Of a stretch of 30,723 nt of DNA, positions 7,002 to 15,654 are shown piece after piece. Made by a program: the position numbers and the translations under genes. The DNA comes from JAYQUR01 sp038133505 (GTDB taxonomy: Bacteria; Pseudomonadota; Alphaproteobacteria; MPNO01; UBA830). The stretch spans positions 1 through 30,723 of the forward strand of contig JAYPTI010000017.1 in NCBI GenBank assembly GCA_038133505.1. Reading direction: 5' to 3'. The notes under the pieces are model-generated. The model had not been told where the DNA came from. It ran no database searches and worked only from the letters and a program-made list of their open reading frames with translations. How positions within the stretch are numbered: position 1 is the stretch's first letter; each line of letters starts with the position of its first letter.

Positions 7002-7886
7002 ATGAAACCGCCTCCCTTTACCTATCACGACCCGCGCTCAATCGACGACGCGGTCGGCCTGCTCGCCGAAAAGGACAACGCCAAGATCCTCGCGGGCGGC
7101 CAGTCGCTAATGCCGATGCTGAACATGCGCTTCGTGCTGCCTGACGACGTCATCGACATCAACCTGATCGAGGAACTTTCCTACATCCGCGAGGACGGCG
7201 ACGCGCTTGTCTTCGGCGGCATGACGCGCCAGCGCGATATCGAGTTCTCGGAGCTCGTCGCGCGCCGCTGCCCGCTGATGAAGGAGGCGATCCTCAATGT
7301 CGGCCACCGCCAGACCCGCAACCGCGGCACCTATGGCGGCTCGCTCTCGCATCTCGACCCGTCGGCTGAACTGCCGAGCGTGTCGATGGCGCAGGATGCG
7401 ACCGTCACCGTCCGCAAGAAGGGCGGCAGCCGCGAGATCGCGATGGCGGATTTCCCGATGGCCTACATGACGCCGTCCTTCGACCTCGACGAGATGGTGA
7501 CCGGCATCCGCGTGCCGCTGTGGCCCGAGGGGCACGGCTACGGGTTCGTCGAGTTCGCGCGCCGTCACGGCGATTTCGCAATGGCGTCGTCGGCGGTTCT
7601 GCTCGACGTCGGCGCGGGCGGCCGGATCGAACGCGCCAGCGTGACGGTCGGCGGCGTCGGCCCGTCGCCGCTGCGGGTAACGGCGGTCGAGGACGCGCTC
7701 ACGGGCGAGACGGGCTCCGCCGAGCTGTTTACCGAGATCGCGGAGAAGTGCCGCGAGATCGACGCGATGGAAGACGTCTACGCGCCGGCCTGGTACCGGC
7801 AGCATCTTGCCGCGGTGCTGACGCGCCGCGCGCTCGGCAAGGCGTTTTCCCGCGCCGCCAACGGAACGGAGATGAACCTGAGATGA
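7002..7886 (+). CDS. Molybdenum hydroxylase FAD-binding subunit (CoxM type)
   Basis: The 294-residue protein starts at ATG 7002, one base after the thiolase stop. It is the medium subunit of the xanthine oxidase family: KILAGGQSLMPMLNMR (the GGQS FAD-binding loop) near residue 28, and TRNRGTYGGSLSHLDPSAELP around residue 105, the second FAD motif. The C-terminal CO-dehydrogenase flavoprotein domain includes VTVGGVGPSPLRV. The N-terminal FTYHDPRSIDDAVGLL is typical. It lacks the extra 4Fe-4S insertion of 4-hydroxybenzoyl-CoA reductase HcrB. It transfers electrons from the iron-sulfur subunit to an acceptor. Its stop overlaps the start of the next subunit gene (ATGA). Confidence 0.93.
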   Translation: MKPPPFTYHDPRSIDDAVGLLAEKDNAKILAGGQSLMPMLNMRFVLPDDVIDINLIEELSYIREDGDALVFGGMTRQRDIEFSELVARRCPLMKEAILNVGHRQTRNRGTYGGSLSHLDPSAELPSVSMAQDATVTVRKKGGSREIAMADFPMAYMTPSFDLDEMVTGIRVPLWPEGHGYGFVEFARRHGDFAMASSAVLLDVGAGGRIERASVTVGGVGPSPLRVTAVEDALTGETGSAELFTEIAEKCREIDAMEDVYAPAWYRQHLAAVLTRRALGKAFSRAANGTEMNLR

Positions 7887-8374
7887 GCGACCGCAGAACC
7901 GTTTCCGTCACCGTCAACGGACAGAGCTACGAGCGCGAGGTCGAAACCCGCCTGACGCTCGCCGATTTCCTGCGCCACGAGCTGCTGCTGACCGGCACCC
8001 ATGTCGGCTGCGAGCACGGCGTCTGCGGCGCCTGTACGATCCTGCTCGACGGTATCACCGCGCGGTCGTGCCTGATGCTCGCCGTCCAGGCGAACGGTCA
8101 CGAGATCACGACGATCGAGGGCATCGCGCCCAACGAAGACGAGCTGCATCCGCTGCAGCAGGCGTTCCAGGACAATCACGGCCTGCAGTGCGGGTTCTGC
8201 ACGCCGGGCATGCTGACGACGCTGCTCGAATTCCTGCGCGACAACCCCGATCCGACCGAACGCGAGGTCCGCGAGGCGATCAGCGGAAACCTTTGCCGCT
8301 GCACCGGCTATCAGGGCATCGTCAACGCGGCGCTCGACGCCGCCAAGAGACTCCAGGCCCAGTCCGGAGACTGA
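7883..8374 (+). CDS. Molybdenum hydroxylase [2Fe-2S] subunit (CoxS type)
   Basis: The 163-residue protein starts at ATG 7883, overlapping the CoxM-type stop by four bases. The N-terminal plant-ferredoxin-type cluster is CEHGVCGAC with Cys43, 48, 51 and a fourth at 63. The C-terminal helical domain binds a second cluster through QCGFCTPGM (Cys103, 106) and LCRCTGYQ (Cys138, 140). All eight cluster ligands are present. The subunit carries electrons from the molybdenum centre to FAD. Length and order (M-S-L) match CoxMSL operons. Confidence 0.95.
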   Translation: MSDRRTVSVTVNGQSYEREVETRLTLADFLRHELLLTGTHVGCEHGVCGACTILLDGITARSCLMLAVQANGHEITTIEGIAPNEDELHPLQQAFQDNHGLQCGFCTPGMLTTLLEFLRDNPDPTEREVREAISGNLCRCTGYQGIVNAALDAAKRLQAQSGD

Positions 8375-8378
8375 GCCT

Positions 8379-10700
8379 ATGGGCGCAAAGATGTTCGGCG
8401 CCAGGGTGCCGCGGCTGGAAGACCCGCGGCTTCTGACAGGGCGCGGCAGCTACACCGACGATTTCCATCTGCACGGCATGCTGGAAGCGGCGTTCGTCCG
8501 CAGCCCGCACAGCCATGCAAAAATACGCGCCATCGACAAGAGCGCGGCGCTGGCACATTCGGGCGTCGTCGCGGTCTACACGGCACAGGACTTACCCACC
8601 CACCTCCGGGACCAGACGGTCCCCTTTCAGGTGCCGAACCCTGCCATTTCGCAGCCGTTCCAGCAGCGCCTGCTGGAAGACCGCGAGGTCTGCTTTGCGG
8701 GCGAGCCGATTGCGTTGGTCGTCGCCGAGTCGCGCTACGCGGCCGAGGACGCGGCGACGCTGGTCGAGGTCGACTACGAGATCCTGCCCGGCGCGTCCGA
8801 TGCGAAGGAAGCGCTCGCCGAAGGCGCGCCGCTGTGCCACGCGGGCTCGCCGAACAACGAAGGCGCCAAGTACACCGTCGGCTACGGCGATCTCGACGCA
8901 GCGTTCTCGGGCGCGCATCTCGTCCACCGCGAGGAGTTCTGGATCCATCGCGGCGGCGGGTTCGCGATCGAGAACCGCGCCGTCGTCGCCGAATACGACG
9001 AGCTGCGTGACATGGTCACCATCTGGTCGGCGACGCAGTCGCCGTTCCTCGTGAAACAGAACGTCGTCGACATGCTGGGCTGGGAATCCGACCGGGTACG
9101 CGTGATCGCGCCCGACGTCGGCGGCGGCTTCGGGCCGAAGACGGTCTACTACGTCGAGGAGGCGCTGATCCCGGTCGTCGCCAAGGAGCTCGGCCGTCCT
9201 GTCAAATGGATCGAGGACCGGCGCGAGAATTTTCTCGCGACCAACATGGAACGCGACCAGTACTGGGACATGGAAATTGCGGTCGACGCAGACGGCAAGC
9301 TGCGCGGCGTGCGCGGGCGCATGATCCACGACACCGGCGCCTATATGCCGTGGGGCATCATCTCGCCATACATCTCGGCGACGACGGTGCCGGGTCCCTA
9401 CGTTCTGCCGGCGTACAAGCTGGAGACCCGGGTCGCGCTCACGAACAAGGTTGCGGTGACGCCGGTGCGCGGCGCAGGCCGGCCGCAGGCGGTTTTCGCG
9501 ATGGAGCGCCTGATGGACCGGGCGGCGGAAAAGCTCGGCATGGACCGCGCCGAGATCCGCCGTCGCAACCTGATCCCGACCGAGGAGATGCCCTACTCGC
9601 TGGGCCTGATCTTCCGCGACGGCAAGCCGATGACCTACGATTCCGGCGACTATCCGAAGTGCCAGGCCGAAGCGCTGCGCATCGGCGATTACGACGGTTT
9701 CCGCGCCCGCCAGGAAGCGGCTCGCGCCGAGGGACGCAATATCGGCATCGGGATCGCCAACTATGTCGAAGGAACCGGCCTCGGCCCGTTCGAGGGCGCC
9801 ACCGTGCGGGTCCAGCCGTCGGGCCGCATCTGCGTCTATACCGGCGGCGGCGATTCCGGGCAGGGGCACTGGACGACGCTGGCGCAGGTCTGCGCCGACA
9901 AGTTTGGCGTCGATATCTCGGAGGTCGACGTCCAGACGGGCGATACGGGCACGATCGCGTCGGGTGTCGGCACGTTCGCGAGCCGCATCGCCGTCAACGC
10001 GGGCTCGTCCGTCCATCTTGCCGCCAACGAGGTGCGCGAGAAGGCGATCAAGGTCGCCTCGCACCTGCTTGAGGCGGCAGAGGAGGACCTCGACATCGAG
10101 GACGGCCGCGTCGTCGTGAAGGGCACGGACCAGTCGGTTGGTCTCGCGGAAATCGCGCGGGCCGTTCAGGGCATGCCGGGCTTCTCGCTGCCCGGCGGCG
10201 TCGAGCCGGGGCTGGAGGCGACGCACTATTTCTCTCCCTCGCAATCGTCCTACTGCAACGGCACCGCGGTGGTGGAGGTCGAAGTAGATATAGAGACCGG
10301 CCACGTCGAAATCCTGAATTACGCGATGGCGCATGACTCCGGCACGCTGATCAATCCGTTCGTCGTCGACGGGCAGGTGCAGGGCGCAGTGGCGCACGGC
10401 GTCGGCAATTCGCTGCTCGAATGGATGCATTACGACGACAACGCCAATCCGGTCTCGGCGACGTTCGCCGAATATTTGCTGCCGTCGGCGCCGGAAACGC
10501 CGAATGTCGACGTCGTTCACGTGGAATCGCCGACGCCGATCAATCCGCTCGGCGTGAAGGGCGCGGGCGAGGGCGGCACCATTCCGTCGGCGGCGGCCAT
10601 CGCCGCGGCGATCGAGGACGCGCTGTCGCCGTTCGAGGTCGAGATTTCCGGCGCGCCGGTGACGCCGGATATGATCGTCGGGAAGATCAGGGCGGCTTAG
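8379..10700 (+). CDS. Molybdenum hydroxylase catalytic (molybdopterin) subunit, form-II CoxL-like
   Basis: The 773-residue protein starts at ATG 8379, four bases after the CoxS-type gene; an ATG four codons later is also possible. The start is typical (FGARVPRLEDPRLLTGRGSY). Cofactor motifs include DVGGGFGPK at 246-254, VRGAGRPQAVFAMER from 363, the GGGDSGQGH loop, and GVKGAGEGG near the end with the catalytic glutamate at about 731. The active-site loop RGAGRPQ is of the form-II type. True CO dehydrogenase has the AYRCSFR loop with the copper-binding cysteine, which is absent. The enzyme therefore probably hydroxylates an aldehyde, heteroaromatic or CoA-linked substrate. It is the last gene of the six-gene operon. 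No maturation genes (coxDEF-like) are present nearby. Confidence 0.94.
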   Translation: MGAKMFGARVPRLEDPRLLTGRGSYTDDFHLHGMLEAAFVRSPHSHAKIRAIDKSAALAHSGVVAVYTAQDLPTHLRDQTVPFQVPNPAISQPFQQRLLEDREVCFAGEPIALVVAESRYAAEDAATLVEVDYEILPGASDAKEALAEGAPLCHAGSPNNEGAKYTVGYGDLDAAFSGAHLVHREEFWIHRGGGFAIENRAVVAEYDELRDMVTIWSATQSPFLVKQNVVDMLGWESDRVRVIAPDVGGGFGPKTVYYVEEALIPVVAKELGRPVKWIEDRRENFLATNMERDQYWDMEIAVDADGKLRGVRGRMIHDTGAYMPWGIISPYISATTVPGPYVLPAYKLETRVALTNKVAVTPVRGAGRPQAVFAMERLMDRAAEKLGMDRAEIRRRNLIPTEEMPYSLGLIFRDGKPMTYDSGDYPKCQAEALRIGDYDGFRARQEAARAEGRNIGIGIANYVEGTGLGPFEGATVRVQPSGRICVYTGGGDSGQGHWTTLAQVCADKFGVDISEVDVQTGDTGTIASGVGTFASRIAVNAGSSVHLAANEVREKAIKVASHLLEAAEEDLDIEDGRVVVKGTDQSVGLAEIARAVQGMPGFSLPGGVEPGLEATHYFSPSQSSYCNGTAVVEVEVDIETGHVEILNYAMAHDSGTLINPFVVDGQVQGAVAHGVGNSLLEWMHYDDNANPVSATFAEYLLPSAPETPNVDVVHVESPTPINPLGVKGAGEGGTIPSAAAIAAAIEDALSPFEVEISGAPVTPDMIVGKIRAA

Positions 10701-10735
10701 GCCGCATTCTCGATTCGGAAGGCAGCTCAAAAAAA

Positions 10736-10759
10736 GAGGCGCCGGAAATCCGGCGCCTC
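10736..10759 (-). terminator. Hairpin terminator of the TRAP operon, between convergent genes
   Basis: A perfect 11-bp inverted repeat (GAGGCGCCGGA ... TCCGGCGCCTC) with a 2-base centre lies between the convergent ends of the CoxL-type gene (10700) and dctP (10786). On the minus strand it is followed directly by seven Ts (AAAAAAA at 10729-10735 on the plus strand), a classical Rho-independent terminator for the TRAP genes. On the plus strand no T run follows, though the hairpin may also stop readthrough from the molybdenum hydroxylase operon. Confidence 0.85.
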
Positions 10760-10785
10760 CAGACTGTATTACCGAACTGTGCGGC

Positions 10786-11811
10786 TCATTTGGCCGCGTT
10801 CATTTTCATGACGATCGTCTTGGCGTCGATGCCCTGAGCGGTCACCTCGGCCATGATTTCCTCGCCGGCCTTCATGAGGAGGGCCGTGCCCTTCTCGATT
10901 TCGGCATCCGAGAACCTGTGCAGCTCGTGGTTCGGGGAGTCCTTGATCAGTTGGAACCCGTCGAGGCTTTCCTTGTCGTAGACCGCCGCGCCCATCTCGC
11001 TGTTCTTGGGCCCCGTCGTCTTGTCGATGACCGCCTTATGCGCGGCGGACAGACCGTTGTAGGAGTTCTTGTTCATCACCAGGAACATGGGCGAACGGCC
11101 CCACGGAAGCCCGTCCGCGAAATATTTGGTGACTTCTTTCAGTTTGAAGCCGGTCAACGTCGTCGTGGAGGTCAGCACGCCGTCCAGCAGGCCGCGGGAC
11201 AGCGCGTTGTAGACCTTGGTGATGGGCATCGGGATCGGCGAAGCGCCGAGCGATTGCAGGAGTTTCGCCTGGAACTGCGACGGCGTCCTGATTTTCAGCC
11301 CTTTCAGATCGTCGATCGTCTTGATCGGCTTGTTTTTGGTCATGATGACCGGGCGGTCCACCGTCCACATGAACAGGAGTTTTACTTCGCCGTACTCCTT
11401 CTCGAGATGCCCCTCGTAGGCGTTCCACAAGGCGCGCGTCGCCTGGACGCCGTCCTTGGCGATGCCCGGCAGTTCGATCAGCGTCGTGCGGCGGAACTGG
11501 CTGGAGGTGAATCCCTGCAGTCCGAAGGCGATATCGGCGACGCCGTCGACGGCGCGCTTGAACTGGCGCGGACCGCCCTTGCCGAGCTTGCCGCCCACGA
11601 ACATCTTGATCTTCAGGGTGCCGTTAGACTCCTGATCGACTTTTTCCAACCACGGGGTGAAGAAGGCGCGGTTCATCGCGTGCTTCGGCCCCGTGAAGGA
11701 AGCCAGTTTCAATTCGACGGTATCGGCAGCCGATACTGGCGATGCGCCGACGAGGCCGGCGACGCCGGCAGCGAAAGCCGTCAATGCGACGGTTCTGGTG
11801 ATGGTCCTCAT
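10786..11811 (-). CDS. dctP: TRAP transporter solute-binding protein, DctP type
   Basis: This 341-residue periplasmic protein starts at ATG 11811 with a GAGGAGAGAGGAAAC ribosome region. A signal peptide (MRTITRTVALTAFAAGVAGL ... SPVSAAD) is followed by the DctP/SBP_bac_7 domain. Family marks are LKLASFTGPKHAMNRAFFTPW, VDGVADIAFGLQGFTSSQFRR, the LKGLKIRTPSQFQAKLLQSLGA stretch with the Arg that pairs with the ligand carboxylate, and VLTSTTTLTGFKLKEVTKYF. It captures an organic acid for the DctQM permease; which acid cannot be said, though aromatic or branched carboxylates would fit the neighbours. The operon order Q-M-P, with a 90-base spacer holding a small hairpin before dctP, is compatible with separate, higher expression of the binding protein. 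Confidence 0.92.
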   Translation of the reverse strand: MRTITRTVALTAFAAGVAGLVGASPVSAADTVELKLASFTGPKHAMNRAFFTPWLEKVDQESNGTLKIKMFVGGKLGKGGPRQFKRAVDGVADIAFGLQGFTSSQFRRTTLIELPGIAKDGVQATRALWNAYEGHLEKEYGEVKLLFMWTVDRPVIMTKNKPIKTIDDLKGLKIRTPSQFQAKLLQSLGASPIPMPITKVYNALSRGLLDGVLTSTTTLTGFKLKEVTKYFADGLPWGRSPMFLVMNKNSYNGLSAAHKAVIDKTTGPKNSEMGAAVYDKESLDGFQLIKDSPNHELHRFSDAEIEKGTALLMKAGEEIMAEVTAQGIDAKTIVMKMNAAK

Positions 11812-11901
11812 GTTTCCTCTCTCCTCACGTTGTCGGTTTCGTGAAACGTTCCCGAGCCCTTTTGGGCCTTATTGTCTTTTCGTGTCCTCCGGAACTGCGG
11901 T

Positions 11902-13212
11902 CTAGGTCGACTCGATCATGGTATTGGGCAGGAACAGCGCAATCTCCGGAAAAGCGATCAAAATCAGGATGCAGACGATCATGGCGATCCAGAACGGGAT
12001 CACCCCTGCGAAAATGTGACCCAGCGGAACATCTGGGGCAATTCCCTTCACGACGAACACATTGACGCCGACAGGCGGCGTGATCAGTCCGATCTCGATG
12101 ATGATGACGATCAGAACGCCGAACCAGATCGGATCGAACCCGAGCTCGACAATGAGCGGATGCACGATGGGAAGCGTCAGCACCAGCATGGCGAACCCTT
12201 CGAGGAACGAGCCAAGCACGATGTAGGCAGCCATCAGGATCAGCATCACCGTGATGGGGGAAAAATTCCGTTCCGTCAGAAGGCTAGCCAGATCTGACGG
12301 TATTTCGGTCAGCGCCAGGAAGGGGTTGAAAACGTGCGCGCCGATCAGAATGAGGAATACGAGGCCCGTGGTCCGGATCGTCTGATACAGGACTCCGGCC
12401 AGCGATTCCCTGGTGAGGCGGCGGCGGAAAATGGTGAGGAGAAGGGAGAGCATCGCGCCGACGCCGGCTGCCTCGGTCGGCGTGAAGACGCCGCCGTATA
12501 TGCCGCCGATGGTGACGAGAACGATGAAAATCATGGCGGAGGACTGGCCGATGGATTGTATCCGCTGCTTCACCGGTGCCTTCGGGCCGGCCGGTCCGAG
12601 TTCCGGATTGATCCGGGTCTGGATGTAGATGGCGATGATGAACAGCGTCGCCAGCATGATGCCCGGGACGACGCCGGCCAGGAACAGGCGGCCGATCGAT
12701 TCCTCGGTCAGGATGGCGTAGATGATGAAGCCCGTACTCGGCGGAATCAGGATGCCGAGGGTACCGCCGGCCGCGATGCAGCCCGTGGCGAGTTTGGAGT
12801 TGTAGTTGTAGCGCTTCATCTCGGGAAGCGAGACTCGACCCATGGTGACGGCCGACGCGACGGACGATCCGGAGAGGGCGGCAAAGCCGGCACAGGCGGC
12901 GATGGTGGCCGATGCCAGACCGCCGCGCCAGTGGCCGAACCAGCTGTATGCCGCATAATAGAGATCGCGGCTCATGCCCGAGACCGACGCGAAATTGCCC
13001 ATCAGGATGAACAGCGGGATGACGATGAGTTCGTAGCTGTTCGATATGACGAAGGCTTCGTCGGCCAGCATGGAAACTGCCGGTTCCCACCCGTTCATGA
13101 AACCGAAGCCGACGACGCCGACAAGCGCCATGGCGATCGCGACCGGCATGCGGAATGCGAGCAGGGTAAACAGAGCTGCCAACCCGACGATGCCGAACAT
13201 CGTGTTACTCAT
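11902..13212 (-). CDS. dctM: TRAP transporter large permease, DctM type
   Basis: The 436-residue protein starts at ATG 13212, overlapping the end of dctQ by eight bases. It is very hydrophobic, with about twelve predicted membrane segments. DctM marks include FMGWEPAV-like MNGWEPAVSMLADEAFVI, SYELIVIPLFILMGNFAS, GGTLGILIPPSTGFIIYAIL (the conserved GxLGxLIPPS loop), FTPTEAAGVGA and GLITPPVGVNVFVVKGIAPD. It is the sodium-driven channel subunit of a TRAP importer in the inner membrane, working with DctQ and DctP from the same operon. Confidence 0.95.
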   Translation of the reverse strand: MSNTMFGIVGLAALFTLLAFRMPVAIAMALVGVVGFGFMNGWEPAVSMLADEAFVISNSYELIVIPLFILMGNFASVSGMSRDLYYAAYSWFGHWRGGLASATIAACAGFAALSGSSVASAVTMGRVSLPEMKRYNYNSKLATGCIAAGGTLGILIPPSTGFIIYAILTEESIGRLFLAGVVPGIMLATLFIIAIYIQTRINPELGPAGPKAPVKQRIQSIGQSSAMIFIVLVTIGGIYGGVFTPTEAAGVGAMLSLLLTIFRRRLTRESLAGVLYQTIRTTGLVFLILIGAHVFNPFLALTEIPSDLASLLTERNFSPITVMLILMAAYIVLGSFLEGFAMLVLTLPIVHPLIVELGFDPIWFGVLIVIIIEIGLITPPVGVNVFVVKGIAPDVPLGHIFAGVIPFWIAMIVCILILIAFPEIALFLPNTMIEST

Positions 13213-13657
13213 GTGCGGGCGGGTCCTCTATGCCTCGGAATGCCTTCCAGGCCTGAATGAGAAGCACGATTGCATATATCGCGGACCCCAGCGTAAGGGT
13301 CGCAAGGAACGGGAAGTACGGGATCTCGATCATCTGCGTGACTTCGTTCAAGTCGATCGCCCGAACGACGAGAAGGACGCATTGCCAGGTCAGCAGGGCG
13401 ATCAGCGCTCCGCAGATCAGCAAAATGACGGCGTCGCTTCGCTGAACGATGCGCGGCTTCGCGAAGGTCGATAGCAGATCGACGAAGATGTGCCCCTTGG
13501 TAAGGCCGGTATAGGCGAGCGAGAACCCGACGATGGGGATCAGCATCACTTCCGCGGCGTCGTATACGCCCAGCGGCGGCGCGTTGAACACGCGGCGCAT
13601 GAAGACGGAGTAGACGATCAGGCACATCAGCGCCAACAGAGTCGCTCCGCTGACCAA
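13205..13657 (-). CDS. dctQ: TRAP transporter small permease, DctQ type (start uncertain)
   Basis: At least 150 residues with four hydrophobic segments and DctQ features: MRRVFNAPPLGVYDAAEVML, FSLAYTGLTKGHIFVDLL, and a last helix before a short tail. It joins the large permease in the membrane and docks the binding protein. The annotated start is TTG at 13657, which has no convincing ribosome site and cuts into the first helix. The frame is open back to 13726 and encodes ERIVKLLALVSGATLLALMC, as usual for this family, yet holds no ATG, GTG or TTG in that upstream part. The true start may therefore be a rare codon (CTG at 13726 or 13723) or the N-terminus is altered. Stop overlaps the dctM start. 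Confidence 0.88.
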   Translation of the reverse strand: MVSGATLLALMCLIVYSVFMRRVFNAPPLGVYDAAEVMLIPIVGFSLAYTGLTKGHIFVDLLSTFAKPRIVQRSDAVILLICGALIALLTWQCVLLVVRAIDLNEVTQMIEIPYFPFLATLTLGSAIYAIVLLIQAWKAFRGIEDPPAHE

Positions 13658-13907
13658 AGCCAGTAGTTTAACGATGCGTTCTAAGATAACGAGCCTGCCT
13701 ATCGAGCCGTCCTTTGAGGACAGCAGTTATTGGTTGGAAACAACTATGCGCACCCGTAGGCACGTTGTCAGCCCCAAAGATTCGGCATGTTCGAATTTGA
13801 GACCGGGTCGTCGCCTGCGAAAACCTTGGTCCCGTTGACAAGGCGGTTATCGGGCGGCCAGTCTGTGGAGCAACTTTCAGATATCGAACTCTCTAAAATC
13901 CTGAGCT
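13658..13907. other. Divergent intergenic region between TRAP operon and FAD monooxygenase
   Basis: These 250 bases separate divergent transcription units and should hold both promoters. The left 70 bases probably encode the true N-terminus of DctQ. I see a TTGACA at 13835-13840 (plus) but no convincing -10 at the right distance, and TAAAAT close to the monooxygenase start. TTCGAATTTGA near 13793 and a GATATCGAAC near 13881 are short dyad-like elements. Nothing else stands out. Confidence 0.4.
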
Positions 13908-15551
13908 ATGGCAGACATTGAAACCCCTGTACTGATCGTCGGCGGCGGGACCGTCGGCCTTTATCTGGCAGTCGAACTCGGCGCGAAGGATGTCCCGTTC
14001 CTGCTGGTCGATGCCAAGGAAACGACGTCGACGCACCCGAAGGGCAGCACCGTCAACGCGCGCTCGATGGAGCATTTGCGACGCCTCGGTGTCGCTGCCG
14101 AACTTCGCCAGATCGGCGTTCCCCCGGATCATGTCACCGATATCGTCTATCTGACGCGGTTCAACGGATACGAGCTGGGTCGCATCGATATGCCCAGCAC
14201 CAACCAGAAGATCGACAATCCGGGGCCGTGGGGGGCGACGACGCTGACGCCGGAACCCATTCATCGCTGCAATCAGTTCTATCTCGAGCCGGTATTGCGA
14301 CGGCACGCGGAGCAACACGCCGGTTCCGATATCCGGTTCGGCTGGCGCATGAACGAATTCCAGCAGCGGGACGGCTATATCGAAGCCGAGATCGAGGAAA
14401 TTTCGAGCGGCGACACCAAGGTTGTCCGGGCCGGCTACATGATCGGGTGCGACGGCGGGAACGGCAATATCCGCCGGACGCTCGACTTCAAATACAGCGG
14501 CCGCTCGTCGTCGGGCACGGGTTTCTATGATGGGCGCATGCTGTCCATCTACCTTCGCGCGCCGAAGGTATACGACGTGCTGACGATGCCTCGCGGCTGG
14601 CATTTTCTCACGATCAATTCCGACCGCCGTTTCGACTGTATTTCTCTCGATTGTGAGGGGGAATTCGTCATCCTCGCCCATATCGACAAGGACGCTGTCA
14701 TCGAGGATATGGACATCCGGGACCTGTTCCACACGACGATCGGTGTTGATGTCGACGCGGAGATCATCTCCGTTCAGGAGTGGTGGGCCGGCCTCGCGCT
14801 CGTGCTGGATCACTATCAGTCCGGCCGGATTTTCCTGGCAGGCGACTCCGTTCACCTGTTCACCCCGTCGGGCGGGTTCGGCTTCAACACCGGTATCGAC
14901 GACGCGGCGAACCTGGCGTGGAAGCTTGCCGCCGTTCACCACGGCTGGGGAGGCCCAGGCCTTCTCGACAGCTACGAAGCCGAGCGCCAGCCGATCGGCG
15001 TCCGCAACACCACCGAGTCCGGGAAGCTTGCCGAGCAGATCGCCGCTCTCAAAATTCCGCCGCACATCGAGGAAGACAGTCCGGAGGGAGAGGCGGAGCG
15101 TGCCGATTTTGCCAAGGAGGTGGACACCTTCCGCGAAGAGTTCGCAAGCCTCGGCATCCAGCTGGGCGCACGATACGACGACTCCGCCATTATCGTGGGG
15201 GACGGTACCACGCCGCCGCCTGACGACCCGAAAGCCTACGTTCCTTCGGCGACGCCGGGCGGACGCGCCCCCCATTACTGGATCGGTGACAAGGAGTCCT
15301 TGTACGACCGCTTCGGCCCCGGGTTTACGCTCTTGCGCATGGGCGAAAACCCGCCTTCCGTGGCGGGATTTGAGCAAGCCGCGGCCGAGCGCGGCATTCC
15401 GCTGACGACGGTCGATGTGAGTGAGCCCGGCTTGCTGGAACTTCACGAGCGGCCGTTGGCTCTGATCCGGCCCGACCAGCATGTGGCGTGGCGCGGTGAC
15501 GCCGAACCCGACGACCCGGGTCGGATCCTCGACGTCGTTACCGGGCGTTAG
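13908..15551 (+). CDS. FAD-dependent aromatic monooxygenase (PHBH/PheA-like, group A)
   Basis: The 547-residue protein starts at ATG 13908. The ADP-binding Rossmann motif is GGGTVG at 12-17. The DG motif occurs in MIGCDGGNGNIRR, and the flavin-ribityl motif GDSVHLFTPSGGFGFNTG begins at residue 312, followed by IDDAANLAWKLAAV. A C-terminal thioredoxin-like domain with no obvious active site follows, as in phenol and 3-(3-hydroxyphenyl)propionate hydroxylases (MhpA, PheA). Such enzymes use NAD(P)H and oxygen to hydroxylate a phenolic ring. It is divergent from the TRAP genes and is followed by a 4,5-dihydroxyphthalate decarboxylase-like gene, so a hydroxylation and decarboxylation pair acting on an imported aromatic acid is plausible. 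Substrate not determinable. Confidence 0.9.
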   Translation: MADIETPVLIVGGGTVGLYLAVELGAKDVPFLLVDAKETTSTHPKGSTVNARSMEHLRRLGVAAELRQIGVPPDHVTDIVYLTRFNGYELGRIDMPSTNQKIDNPGPWGATTLTPEPIHRCNQFYLEPVLRRHAEQHAGSDIRFGWRMNEFQQRDGYIEAEIEEISSGDTKVVRAGYMIGCDGGNGNIRRTLDFKYSGRSSSGTGFYDGRMLSIYLRAPKVYDVLTMPRGWHFLTINSDRRFDCISLDCEGEFVILAHIDKDAVIEDMDIRDLFHTTIGVDVDAEIISVQEWWAGLALVLDHYQSGRIFLAGDSVHLFTPSGGFGFNTGIDDAANLAWKLAAVHHGWGGPGLLDSYEAERQPIGVRNTTESGKLAEQIAALKIPPHIEEDSPEGEAERADFAKEVDTFREEFASLGIQLGARYDDSAIIVGDGTTPPPDDPKAYVPSATPGGRAPHYWIGDKESLYDRFGPGFTLLRMGENPPSVAGFEQAAAERGIPLTTVDVSEPGLLELHERPLALIRPDQHVAWRGDAEPDDPGRILDVVTGR

Positions 15552-15654
15552 AATCGGGGCGGGCCGGCCGACCGGCACGATGGACTTCGCGGAAAACCCG
15601 GCCTAGAGTTTTTCCGAAGATGCGGAGACGTCTCATCTGGCAGGAGGAAACGCC

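Noticed and set aside
8379..10700. Aerobic carbon monoxide dehydrogenase
   Set aside because: The active-site loop is RGAGRPQ, not the AYRCSFR loop with the copper-binding cysteine of form-I CoxL, and no coxDEF-type maturation genes follow.
8592..10730. 712-codon minus-strand frame
   Set aside because: Antisense to the molybdenum hydroxylase catalytic gene, with no family motifs. Similar long antisense frames at 13893-15578, 20710-22512 and 26266-27723 were rejected for the same reason.
11812..11901. Terminator between dctM and dctP
   Set aside because: Only a 4-5-bp stem (GCCC/GGGC) and a short GTTTC/GAAAC dyad without a T run; too weak to call a terminator.
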